Origin: a bacterium
Lineage (GTDB): Bacteria > Planctomycetota > JAFGQW01
NCBI GenBank assembly: GCA_030426805.1
Contig: JAUHXU010000003.1
Coordinates: 853,488-917,487, forward strand
Reading direction: 5' to 3'
DNA: 64,000 nt
In this document: positions 1 to 7,759 of the stretch, piece by piece
Position numbering within the stretch: the first letter of the stretch is position 1
How the letters are laid out: every line of letters starts with the position of its first letter
The notes under the pieces: generated by a model
Told to the model about the DNA's origin: nothing
Databases searched by the model: none
Seen by the model: only the letters and a program-made list of their open reading frames with translations
Program-made: the position numbers and the translations under genes

Positions 1-2
1 GC

Positions 3-392
3 GCCCTCGTGCGGCTTCCGGCGTCGTCGACCGTCAGCATGCTCGTGCTGCGCCCGACCGAGGACGGGCTCGACGAACTGCGCCGGCTCGTCTTTCCGGT
101 CGGCCCGCCGCGCGACGCCGACCTGCCGAGCGCGCGCCTGCCGTTCGCGCTCGCGGACGAGGACGACGCGATCGTCGTGACGAAGGTCGATCCGTCGAGC
201 GACGCCGATCGTGACGGGATCCGCCCCGGCGACCGGATCGTGCGGTTCGACGGCCGCTCCGTTCCGTCGCTCGGACGACTGAACGAACGGGTCGCGGCAC
301 GACCGGTCGGCGCGACCGTCGAGGTCCGGTTCTCCCGCGACGGCTGGGAGAAGGCCGTGCGGATCGAACTCCTGCCGCTGAAGAAGCTATGA
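3..392 (+). CDS. PDZ-domain protease, C-terminal fragment (5' end outside window)
   Basis: The reading frame is open to the left edge, so the true start and any catalytic domain lie outside the window; about 129 residues are visible. The last 85 or so residues form a PDZ domain: the stretch DGIRPGDRIVRFDG is the usual carboxylate-loop and beta-strand pattern of PDZ domains in HtrA-like proteases. The stop codon overlaps the ATG of the next gene (ATGA at 389-392), and that gene is itself a trypsin-like PDZ protease. The likeliest reading is therefore the tail of a third member of this protease series. The PDZ domain probably recognises C-termini or unfolded segments of envelope proteins. The protease identity is inferred from context only; a stand-alone PDZ protein is possible. 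Confidence 0.7.
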   Translation, partial: ALVRLPASSTVSMLVLRPTEDGLDELRRLVFPVGPPRDADLPSARLPFALADEDDAIVVTKVDPSSDADRDGIRPGDRIVRFDGRSVPSLGRLNERVAARPVGATVEVRFSRDGWEKAVRIELLPLKKL

Positions 393-1465
393 GCGCGCGC
401 GCCATCCGGATCGCGTCGACGCTCGTCGTCGTGGCGGCGTCGCTGTCGGCGCCGGCCCAGGGTGAACGTCCGGCGCTCGACACCGCGATCGAGCGCACGC
501 TCCAGCGCCATGCGCGGGCGCTCGCGCCGTCGCTCGTGACCCTTCGGATCGACCACTATGCGCTGACGCGGGAGACCGCACGCGTGCGCCGGAGCCGGCT
601 GAATCGCGCGCGCCGCGACCGCGGCATCCCGCGCGGCCAGGCGGACGTCTTCGAGCGCTACATCGCGCGGGCGCGCGGACCGGTGACCGGTCTGCTCGTC
701 CGGCCCGGAGTCGTGCTGACGAGTCACTATCACGTGGTGGGGTGCGTCGCCGGCGTGCGCATCGAGTTCGCCGACGGGTCGTTCGCGCGTGGTCGGGTCG
801 GCGGTTGGAATGCGACGCTCGACCTCGCGGTGATCCTGTTCGATGCGTCGCGCTCGGCCGCGCGTCCGGTCGCGCTCGCACGCGCGCCGCTGCCGCCGGT
901 CGGCGCGTCGGTCGCGATCCTCGCGACGGCGTGGGGACGCGACCCGTTGACGATCAACGTCGGCGCCGTGAGCGCGCACGAGCGGCTCGACGGTCGCGCC
1001 GTGCAGCTCGACGGCTGCCTGAACGCCGGCAACTCGGGCGGCGTGGTGATCGATCTCGACGGGCGTGTCGTCGCGATCGTCGGCCACGTCGATCCGTTGG
1101 GCGCGCGGGGGCTCAATTCCGGGATCGGATTCGCGACACCGATCGCGCAGGTGCTCGACGCGCTCGACGACCTGGTCGCGGGTCGGCACGTCGAGCGCGA
1201 TCCCCGGGCGTTCCTCGGCATTCGTGCGGACTCGGCCGGCGCGGAGCGGGTGTTGATCGAGTACGTCGTCGACGACTCGGCCGCTGCGGCCGCGGGCCTG
1301 CGCGTCGGCGACCGCCTCGTCTCGATCGGCGGCACGCGAATCCTCGAACCCGAAGACGTTCTACGCGCGCTTCGGCGCCGTCGGGCCGGCGACACGGTGC
1401 CGGTCGTCATCGAGCGCGACGGCGAGCCCCTGACCGTCCAGGTGACGCTCGGGAGTCGCGGATGA
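389..1465 (+). CDS. Secreted trypsin-like serine protease with C-terminal PDZ domain
   Basis: A 358-residue HtrA/DegP-like protein. A signal peptide occupies about residues 1-25 (basic start, hydrophobic VVVAASLSAPAQG). The chymotrypsin-fold catalytic domain shows the triad as His115 (TSHYHVVG), Asp145 (NATLDLAV) and Ser216 (NAGNSGG). A PDZ domain follows at about residues 270-355 (AAGLRVGDRLVSIGG). The His motif is TSHYH rather than the canonical TNxHV, and the segment ahead of it is rich in Arg. The gene starts by ATGA overlap with the preceding gene and its own stop overlaps the next ATG, so three protease genes are translationally coupled. Role: degradation or chaperoning of misfolded periplasmic proteins. 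The family is clear; the substrate is unknown. Confidence 0.88.
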   Translation: MSARAIRIASTLVVVAASLSAPAQGERPALDTAIERTLQRHARALAPSLVTLRIDHYALTRETARVRRSRLNRARRDRGIPRGQADVFERYIARARGPVTGLLVRPGVVLTSHYHVVGCVAGVRIEFADGSFARGRVGGWNATLDLAVILFDASRSAARPVALARAPLPPVGASVAILATAWGRDPLTINVGAVSAHERLDGRAVQLDGCLNAGNSGGVVIDLDGRVVAIVGHVDPLGARGLNSGIGFATPIAQVLDALDDLVAGRHVERDPRAFLGIRADSAGAERVLIEYVVDDSAAAAAGLRVGDRLVSIGGTRILEPEDVLRALRRRRAGDTVPVVIERDGEPLTVQVTLGSRG

Positions 1466-2760
1466 GCCGGCGGGTGCGCGTCATGGCTGCGCTGGCGCTC
1501 GGGTGCCTCGTCGCCGCGCCCGTGCGTGCGGACGACGACGAGCGCGAGGCGCTCGCACGAGCGCGGCAGGAGCAAGCTGCGCTCGTCGCGCTGGTCGCGC
1601 GGTGCTCGCCGGCGTTCGTCGCGGTGGGCGGTGGCTCGGCCGTCTGCATTCGTGCCGACGGCTTGATCGTCACGAACCATCACGTCGCCGGCGATCGCGA
1701 GCAGTGGGCGGTCTACTTCGGCGACGGCCGGCCGGCGTTGAAGGCGAAGCGCCTCGGCGCGGACGCGCGGGGCGACCTGTGCTTCCTGAAGGTCGAGGGC
1801 GAGCACAGCGATCTGCCGTTCCTGCCGCTCGGCGACTCGAGCCGCGTCGTGCCCGGGCAGCGGGTCTTCGCGCTCGGCAACCCGTGGCTGCTCTCGCAGG
1901 ATGGCCGCCCGACGGTCACGTTCGGCATCGTCAGCGCGTTGCACCACAACCAGGGCGGGTACACCGACGCGATCATGACCGACACCGCGGTGAACCCCGG
2001 CAATTCGGGCGGCCCGCTGATCACGCTCGGGGGCGAGGTGATCGGGATCAACGGCCGCATCATGACGCGCTTCGCGGGCGTGCGCGTGAACACCGGCATC
2101 GGCGTCGCGATTCCGTCGAATCAGATCCGCAACTTCTTCGAGCCGCTGTCGACCGCAAAGCCGGTCTGGCACGGAGAGCTCGCGAGCGTGTTCGTCGCGG
2201 CGGCCGAGCGTCCGGTGCTCGGCGTGCGGGTCACCGACATCTACACGTCGTCACCGGCGTATCGCGCCGGCTTGCGCTACGACGATATCGTGACCGCGGT
2301 CGGCGGCGTCCCGGTCCGCACCCGCAGCCAATTCGACGGGATCCTCGGCACGCACCCCGCCGGCTCGGTCGTCACGCTCGACGTGACGCGGATCGACGCG
2401 GACCTCGACTTGGGCGAGCCGATTCCGGACGACGTCGCGACGTCGCGCCACGCGATCGCGGTGCGACTCGCATCGGTCGAACCGGTCCGGCACGGGATCG
2501 AGTTCGCGGTCGGTTCGGGCGACGACGCGCCGTATACGACGACCGTCGAACGCGTCGAGCCGGGCGGGCCGGCGTGGTGCGCCGGTCTGCGTCCCGGCGA
2601 CCGGATCACGCACGTCGACGGCGAACCGCTCGCCGAGGCGCGCCAGTTCGCGTCGGTGTGGCGCTACGGCTACCCCGGCAAGCGCATCGTGCTCGCGATC
2701 GAACGCGGCGGTATCGCGATGCTCCGCACGATCGAACTGACCGGCGTGCAGCCGGAGTAG
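1462..2760 (+). CDS. Secreted HtrA-like serine protease with two PDZ domains
   Basis: A 432-residue protein. The start is the ATG at 1462 that overlaps the previous stop (ATGA); much longer upstream-open frames are ignored because they run through the previous gene. A signal peptide covers about residues 1-20 (VMAALALGCLVAAPVRA). The catalytic triad is His74 (TNHHVAG), Asp105 (RGDLCFLK) and Ser182 (NPGNSGGP), the last a textbook HtrA motif. Two PDZ domains lie at about residues 250-330 (YRAGLRYDDIVTAVGG) and 345-430 (AGLRPGDRITHVDG), giving DegP-like architecture. Downstream, 21 bases away, is a membrane-anchored cyclophilin, consistent with an envelope protein-folding and quality-control operon. 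Confidence in the family is high; the exact DegP/DegQ/DegS role is not determinable. Confidence 0.9.
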   Translation: MSRRVRVMAALALGCLVAAPVRADDDEREALARARQEQAALVALVARCSPAFVAVGGGSAVCIRADGLIVTNHHVAGDREQWAVYFGDGRPALKAKRLGADARGDLCFLKVEGEHSDLPFLPLGDSSRVVPGQRVFALGNPWLLSQDGRPTVTFGIVSALHHNQGGYTDAIMTDTAVNPGNSGGPLITLGGEVIGINGRIMTRFAGVRVNTGIGVAIPSNQIRNFFEPLSTAKPVWHGELASVFVAAAERPVLGVRVTDIYTSSPAYRAGLRYDDIVTAVGGVPVRTRSQFDGILGTHPAGSVVTLDVTRIDADLDLGEPIPDDVATSRHAIAVRLASVEPVRHGIEFAVGSGDDAPYTTTVERVEPGGPAWCAGLRPGDRITHVDGEPLAEARQFASVWRYGYPGKRIVLAIERGGIAMLRTIELTGVQPE

Positions 2761-2781
2761 GTCGGACGAAAGGACTCGACG

Positions 2782-3516
2782 ATGGGAAACAAGTTGGGCA
2801 CGGTCGTCACGCTGCTGGTGGTCGCGCTGCTCGGATACGGCATCTACCGCGTGTGGGACGACTACCGGGCGGACAACGAGCGCCAGCGAGCGGGCGCGGC
2901 GGACGCGAAGGCGACCGATGCGACGCCGGCCGCCGAGTCGAAGCCGGCCCCGGCCCCGGCCCCGTCCGACGAGGAGCCGGCCGCGAAACCCGATGCCCCG
3001 GCCGGACCGCCGGTCGTCGAGTTGCAGACGACGCTCGGTGCGATCGTGATCCGGCTCGACCCGGAGCGCGCGCCGCGGACGGTCGCGAACTTCCTCGCCT
3101 ATCTCGATTCCGGTCACTACGACGGGACCCAGTTCCAACGCATCGCGCCCGGGTTCTGCATCCAGGGCGGCCACTACGACGAGAACTGCGAGGAGAAGGG
3201 GCCGCTGCGCGATTCCGTCCCGAACGAATCGTCCAACGGCGTGTCGAACCTGCGCGGCACCGTCGCGATGGCGCGCATGGGCGACCCGGACTCGGCGCGC
3301 GATCAGTTCTTCATCAACCTGGTCGACAACGTGTCTCTCGACTATCCGAGACACGGCGGCAGCGGCTACACGGTGTTCGGCGAGGTGATCGACGGGATGA
3401 ACGTCGTCGACGCGATCGCACGGGTGCCGATCGTCAACCTGGGCGGCGCGTTCTCGGCGCGGCCGAAGACGCCGGTCGTGATCCGCAAAGCGGTGCGAAA
3501 GACCGCGAAGCCGTAG
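2782..3516 (+). CDS. Membrane-anchored cyclophilin-type peptidyl-prolyl isomerase
   Basis: A 244-residue protein. An N-terminal membrane anchor lies at about residues 7-24 (VVTLLVVALLGYGIY). An Ala/Pro/Lys-rich linker runs to about residue 75 and a cyclophilin domain covers residues 77-240. Recognisable cyclophilin elements are FQRIAPGFCIQGG, GTVAMARMGDPDSARDQFF and YTVFGEVIDGM, which carry the catalytic Arg and the Phe/Met/Gln pocket. It catalyses cis-trans isomerisation of prolyl bonds, here on the outer face of the inner membrane. An AAAGGA ribosome binding site precedes the ATG by about 8 bases. It is the last gene of the protease series and is followed by an inverted repeat that may end the transcript. 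Confidence 0.92.
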   Translation: MGNKLGTVVTLLVVALLGYGIYRVWDDYRADNERQRAGAADAKATDATPAAESKPAPAPAPSDEEPAAKPDAPAGPPVVELQTTLGAIVIRLDPERAPRTVANFLAYLDSGHYDGTQFQRIAPGFCIQGGHYDENCEEKGPLRDSVPNESSNGVSNLRGTVAMARMGDPDSARDQFFINLVDNVSLDYPRHGGSGYTVFGEVIDGMNVVDAIARVPIVNLGGAFSARPKTPVVIRKAVRKTAKP

Positions 3517-3540
3517 ACGCCGGTCGGGCCGTACAAAGCC

Positions 3541-3566
3541 CGAGCGACGGGGGGAACCGTCGCTCG
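3541..3566 (+). terminator. Perfect 10-bp inverted repeat downstream of the cyclophilin gene
   Basis: CGAGCGACGG (3541-3550), a 6-base GGGGAA loop and CCGTCGCTCG (3557-3566) form a perfect 10-bp stem, 24 bases after the cyclophilin stop codon. No T-run follows, so it would be an intrinsic terminator of the T-less, high-GC type or a transcript-end stabilising hairpin. The position between two operons supports a transcription-end role. Confidence 0.5.
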
Positions 3567-3793
3567 AGTCGTCTGCATCGTCGTTTGCCCGGCCGTCGTG
3601 CGGCGGGCGACAATCGTTTGGCGGGCCGTCGAGGCGCCGCCGTCGGCCAGTTGGGTGGCGCGTCGTTTCGCGCCGGGAGATGGCTTCGTATCGTCTTCGC
3701 CGCGTCGAGCGGCGTCTACGCGAAGTGTACGACATGGCGGGCGATCGTCCACCGCGATGTGGTGATTGCGAACCCCGTGGACGGGAGCGACTT

Positions 3794-4990
3794 GTGGACG
3801 TCTCGATGCGACCCGCGCTGGTGCTGATCCACTTCGACGAACTCGGCTTGCGGCGCCGCGGCCGCACGCGCCTGGAGCGCGTGCTCCGCAACCACCTCAA
3901 TCGCGTCCTCCCGCGGCTGGGTGCGAAGAAGGTGCGCACCGAGGAGGGGCGGATCACGGTGCCGCTCGACGGCGCGGACTTCGAGCCGATCGCGGCCGTC
4001 CTCGCGCGCACCCCGGGGATCTCGTGGTTTGCCGCGGTCCACAAGGTCGAGAAGCGCGTCGAGGCGTTCCGCGACGCCGTCGTCGCGCTCGCCGCACCGC
4101 ACGACGGCTCGTTCCGGATCACCGTCAAGCGCGCGACGAAACGCTTCCCGGTCACGTCGATGGAGGTCGCGCGCCAGATGGGCGCGGCGGTCGTCGAGGC
4201 GTCCGGGCGCCCGGTCGACCTGCACACGCCACAGCACAACTACCGGCTCGAGATCGCCGATGGCGGCGCGTATCTCTACACCGAGCGTCACCCCGGCCTG
4301 GGCGGGATGCCGCCGACGTCGGCGGCGCCGGTCGTCGCGCTCGTCTCCGGCGGCGTCGACTCCGCGGTGGCCGCGTATCGGATGACGCGGCGCGGCTGCA
4401 CCGTGCGGCTGGTCCACTTCGAGCATGCGGCAGCCTGCGACGGCCCGCGGGCGGACGACAAGGTCGCGCGGCTCGCCGCCGCGCTGTCGATGTCCCAGGG
4501 CGAAGTCGTGCTGCACACGTTCGACATCGGCGCCGCGCAGGAGGCGCTCGCCGACGCGGTCTTCTCACGTGATCGCGTCGTCGCCTACCGGCTCGCGATG
4601 GGGCGCGTCGCGACGCGCGTCGCCGATGCGACCGGTGCGGACGCGCTCGTCACCGGCGACGTGCTCGCGCAAGCCCCGTCGCAGTCGGTCGCGCGGATCG
4701 CGGCCCTGCAGCGTGCGCTCGAGACGCCGGTGCTGACGCCCGTCGTCGGCGACCGGCGCGAGGACCTGCTCGAAGAGACGCGACGGCTCGGCCTGCGCGA
4801 CCTCACCGCGTTGCCGTACGAGGATTGTCTCGGCTACGGGGCCGGCCGCGACGGCCGCGCGCCGCTCGACGAATGGCTGGGCGGCGAAGACCGGCCGATG
4901 GCCGCGCTCGTCGATCGGATCGCCGCGACCGAATCGCAGCGGGCGTGGCGCCTCGGCGAACCGATCGAGCCACGCGACGCCGCGCAGTGA
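3794..4990 (+). CDS. thiI: tRNA 4-thiouridine synthase / sulfurtransferase ThiI
   Basis: A 398-residue protein. I start it at GTG 3794 because GGGAG ends 6 bases upstream; ATG 3806 is the alternative, and the frame is open further upstream. An N-terminal ferredoxin-like domain and a THUMP domain (about residues 60-165, ending near LYTERHPGLGGMP) are followed by a PP-loop ATP pyrophosphatase with SGGVDS at residues 185-190. A single Cys in LPYEDCLGYG sits where many ThiI proteins have their C-terminal PP-domain cysteines. There is no rhodanese domain, so sulfur would come from a separate persulfide carrier. Function: adenylation and thiolation of U8 in tRNA, and possibly sulfur supply for thiamine thiazole. 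The stop overlaps the MATE start (GTGA). Confidence 0.88.
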   Translation: MDVSMRPALVLIHFDELGLRRRGRTRLERVLRNHLNRVLPRLGAKKVRTEEGRITVPLDGADFEPIAAVLARTPGISWFAAVHKVEKRVEAFRDAVVALAAPHDGSFRITVKRATKRFPVTSMEVARQMGAAVVEASGRPVDLHTPQHNYRLEIADGGAYLYTERHPGLGGMPPTSAAPVVALVSGGVDSAVAAYRMTRRGCTVRLVHFEHAAACDGPRADDKVARLAAALSMSQGEVVLHTFDIGAAQEALADAVFSRDRVVAYRLAMGRVATRVADATGADALVTGDVLAQAPSQSVARIAALQRALETPVLTPVVGDRREDLLEETRRLGLRDLTALPYEDCLGYGAGRDGRAPLDEWLGGEDRPMAALVDRIAATESQRAWRLGEPIEPRDAAQ

Positions 4991-6324
4991 GCGGGGACTC
5001 GGGCCTTCGCGAAGTCCTGCGCCTCGCGGTGCCGACCGCCCTCGGGTTGCTCAGCTACGCGGCGATGCAGGCGATCGACGTCGCGATGCTCGGTCACTAC
5101 TCGACGACCGCCCAGGCGGGCGCCGGGCTGACGTCGGTCCTCGTCTGGACGATGATGTGCCCGGTGCTCGGGACGATGACGGCGGTGGCGACGTTCGCGG
5201 CGCGCTACGCCGCCGAAGGGCGCTGCCGGCGGGCGGGTCGCCACCTGCGCGCGGCGCTCGTCGTCGGCGTCGGTGTGGGACTCGTCTACGTCGCGTTCGC
5301 GGCGTTTGCGCCCGCGGTGATCCGCGCGTGCTACGGGACGCGGCCGATGGACGTGGCCGGCGGCGCCTACATGCAGATTCGGCTGCTCGGTGTGCCGATG
5401 GTCGTCGTGACGATGGCGGTGTCGAGCTTCTACCGTGGGATCGGCGACGCGATGACGCCGCTGTGGATCAGCGCCGGCGCGAACGCGATCAACGTCGGCC
5501 TCGATTGGCTGTTGATCTTCGGTCACTTCGGCGCCCCCGAGCTCGGTGTGCGCGGCGCGGCGCTCGCGACCGTGATCGCCCAGTCGATCGAGGCGACCGC
5601 CTTTCTGTGGGTGGTCGCGCGATCGACCGGGATGCAGCGACGATTCGCGATCGGGATTCGCGGTCGTGTGCAACTGCGCGAGATGCGGCGGTTGCTCGTG
5701 ATCGGCGGTCCGATCGGGCTCTATTGGGTCACCGAGACCGGCGCTTGGGCCGTGTTCTTCCGAATCCTGCGCGGCTTCGGTGAGCCGGCGGTCGTCGCGG
5801 CGAGTCACGCGGTCTTTCAGATCTTCCACTTCAGCTTCCTGCCCGTCGTCGGGCTGCTGATCGCGACCCAGACACTCGTCGCCCGCTACGTCGCGAAGAA
5901 CGACTACCGGACCGCACGCGCGCGGGCGTTCCTCGCGATGCGCCTGGGCATCGCGACGATGGCGACGAGCGGCATCGCGATGCTCCTCTTCCGCGAGCCG
6001 CTGATGCACCTGTTCAACGACGATGCGACGTTCGTCGCGATCGGCGCATCGATGCTCGTCTACCTCGCGTTCGTGCAGCCGTTCGATGCGACCGCGATGA
6101 CGGCGATCGGTGCGCTCCGCGGCGCCGGGGACACGCTGTTCTGCTGGATCGCGGTCGGCGTGCTCGGCTGGTTCGTGTTCCTGCCGCTGGCGTGGGCGAT
6201 CGCGTTTCCGCTCGGCGGTGGACCGGCGGCGTGCTGGATCGCGGCGATCGTGTTCCTCGCGTTGCTCGCTGCCGTCACGCTGGCGCGTCTGCGGAGCGCG
6301 GCGTGGGAGCGACGCCGGGTCTGA
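4987..6324 (+). CDS. MATE-family multidrug/metabolite exporter
   Basis: A 445-residue polytopic membrane protein with about twelve hydrophobic segments in two similar halves, the normal length for MATE (NorM/DinF-type) cation-coupled exporters. Typical pieces are the N-terminal LAVPTALGLLSYAAMQAIDV with MLGHYS, the loop FYRGIGDAMTP and its second-half counterpart GALRGAGDTLF. It starts at GTG 4987, overlapping the thiI stop by 4 bases. Its 3' end overlaps the convergent GNAT gene by 50 bases. The substrate cannot be told from sequence. Coupling to thiI looks like gene packing rather than shared function. Confidence 0.9.
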   Translation: MSGDSGLREVLRLAVPTALGLLSYAAMQAIDVAMLGHYSTTAQAGAGLTSVLVWTMMCPVLGTMTAVATFAARYAAEGRCRRAGRHLRAALVVGVGVGLVYVAFAAFAPAVIRACYGTRPMDVAGGAYMQIRLLGVPMVVVTMAVSSFYRGIGDAMTPLWISAGANAINVGLDWLLIFGHFGAPELGVRGAALATVIAQSIEATAFLWVVARSTGMQRRFAIGIRGRVQLREMRRLLVIGGPIGLYWVTETGAWAVFFRILRGFGEPAVVAASHAVFQIFHFSFLPVVGLLIATQTLVARYVAKNDYRTARARAFLAMRLGIATMATSGIAMLLFREPLMHLFNDDATFVAIGASMLVYLAFVQPFDATAMTAIGALRGAGDTLFCWIAVGVLGWFVFLPLAWAIAFPLGGGPAACWIAAIVFLALLAAVTLARLRSAAWERRRV

Positions 6325-6790
6325 CGAGCAGCCACTCGGCGACGTCGGTGCCCCGGGCGTTGCCGAACGCACGGTCCTCGCCGCAGATCGTGAAGCCGTT
6401 CTTCTCGAGCACGCGCAGCGACGCGGTGTGATCCTTCGCGACGCGCGCGTGCAGCGTGCCGGTGTCCTCGGACCGGAGGAACGCCGCGAGCGCCGCGGAC
6501 GCGATGCCGCGACCCCAATAGGGACGTCCGAGCCAGTAGCCGACCTCGCGACGTCCGTCGCGCGGGAAGCTCGCGATCTGACCGACGACGGCGTCGTCGG
6601 CGACGATCACGCGCGGGGTGACCTCCGGGCTCTCGCGCAGCGAGCGCCAGTGGGCGATGAACCCGTCGCGCTCGCGGCACGACTCGCGCACGAACGCGAC
6701 GAGCCACTGCGCGTCCTCGTCGTCGTAGTGCGCGAAGAGCAGCGGCAGATCGTCGTCGGCCACGGGACGGAGGCGGACGCCGGTGCTCAG
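6275..6790 (-). CDS. GNAT-family N-acetyltransferase (RimJ/RimL type)
   Basis: About 171 residues. GNAT features are the opening strand VRLRPVADDDLPLLF, the acetyl-CoA loop GYWLGRPYWGRGIASAAL, and VLEKNGFTICGEDR near the end, as in RimJ/RimL-like ribosomal-protein or small-molecule acetyltransferases. The start is unusual. No ATG, GTG or TTG occurs before the first strand in this frame; a CTG at 6790 overlaps the upstream stop as CTGA, which would preserve the complete beta-1 strand. The nearest conventional start, GTG 6763, would delete it. I therefore call the CTG start with caution. The gene is coupled to the DUF4097 gene and runs 50 bases into the convergent MATE gene. Confidence 0.8.
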   Translation of the reverse strand: MSTGVRLRPVADDDLPLLFAHYDDEDAQWLVAFVRESCRERDGFIAHWRSLRESPEVTPRVIVADDAVVGQIASFPRDGRREVGYWLGRPYWGRGIASAALAAFLRSEDTGTLHARVAKDHTASLRVLEKNGFTICGEDRAFGNARGTDVAEWLLVRPGVAPTPRSADAPA

Positions 6791-7605
6791 CGGTCGGCTC
6801 GTTCGAGCTTGATCGACCCGGTCGACGTGACGAGTCGGATCGTCCGGCCGCCGCCCCCGAGAATGCCGGTTGCGGCCTTCGACGTGTAATCGCCGCGGAC
6901 CGCGATGCCGGCGGGGGCCGTGATGCTCCCGACGGACGTGGCCGCGTCGACCGTCGCGTCGGTGTTCGCGGGGACGACGAGCCGGACGCTGCCGATCGAC
7001 GTCTCGCAGTCGACCGATCCGTCCCCGTCGAGCGCTTCGATCTCCGCGTCGATCGAGCCGGTGGACGAGCGGGCCAGCAGCGTGCCGACGTGGTCGCGCA
7101 CGGCGACCATTCCGACCGACGTGCGGAGGTCCGCGGCGCCGCGGCCACCGGTGAGCGAGACGCTCCCGGTCGACGAGCGCAGCTTCGGCCCCCGGAGGCC
7201 GACGCCGTTGACCGCCCCGACCGATACCGTCGCGTCGACCGCGACGTCGCGACCGACCCGCACCCGGATCCGGTAGTCGCGCTGCGTCGCGTCCCGGGCG
7301 GAGTGGACCGGCGAGTCGATGCGCAGCGTGCGGCCGTCGCGTGTGACCTCGAGTTCGCACGTCTCCTCGGCGTCGTCGAGCGCGTCTTCGTCGATGCCGC
7401 GCAGCACGACCTCGTATTCGATGAAGACGCCCGGTTCGTCGGACGCCGCGATCGTCATCGAGCCGACGTCGACCTTCGCGACGAATCGGGTCGCGTCGAC
7501 GCTCGAGATCGGCGGGTCCATCGGCACGGTTCGCGACGCGCGGAGGTCGAACGACGTGCATCCGACTCCGGGCAACGACAAGCAGGCGAGCAGTATCCAA
7601 CGCAT
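6787..7605 (-). CDS. DUF4097/GIN-type beta-helical lipoprotein-like protein
   Basis: 272 residues. Start ATG 7605 is preceded by GGAAGGA about 8 bases upstream. The N-terminus (RWILLACLSLPGVGC) is a signal sequence ending in a lipobox-like GVGC, so it may be an envelope lipoprotein. The body is a series of short repeating beta-strands of the form ..TSTGSIKLE, SSTGSIDAEIE, TSIGSVRLVVP and TSVGSITAPA, spaced about 25-30 residues. This is the hallmark of DUF4097/DUF2807 (head GIN) right-handed beta-helix proteins. No enzymatic residues are evident and the function is unknown in general; members often sit near anti-sigma or stress genes. It is divergent from the GH31 gene. Confidence 0.82.
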   Translation of the reverse strand: MRWILLACLSLPGVGCTSFDLRASRTVPMDPPISSVDATRFVAKVDVGSMTIAASDEPGVFIEYEVVLRGIDEDALDDAEETCELEVTRDGRTLRIDSPVHSARDATQRDYRIRVRVGRDVAVDATVSVGAVNGVGLRGPKLRSSTGSVSLTGGRGAADLRTSVGMVAVRDHVGTLLARSSTGSIDAEIEALDGDGSVDCETSIGSVRLVVPANTDATVDAATSVGSITAPAGIAVRGDYTSKAATGILGGGGRTIRLVTSTGSIKLERADR

Positions 7606-7721
7606 CGGTGATGTCCTTCCGGCAACCACGGTATTCGAGCGCCGTTCGGTCGTCAAACGGCACGAACGCGGCGACACGTCGGAGGCCCGCGAAGATTTCC
7701 GCGGAGTCGCCGACTGCGTGG

Positions 7722-7727
7722 TAGGAT
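7722..7727 (+). promoter_or_regulatory. Possible -10 element (TAGGAT) for the GH31 gene
   Basis: TAGGAT lies 32 bases ahead of the GH31 ATG in a 154-bp divergent intergenic region. No convincing -35 hexamer is seen 16-18 bases upstream. The same TAGGAT occurs ahead of recC. Weak on its own. Confidence 0.35.
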
Positions 7728-7759
7728 CCCGGGCCGAACCCGACCCCGGAGATCCCGAG

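Noticed and set aside
3680..3793. Extended N-terminus for ThiI from ATG 3680
   Set aside because: The extra 38 residues are Arg-rich and do not look like ThiI; a GGGAG site supports GTG 3794.
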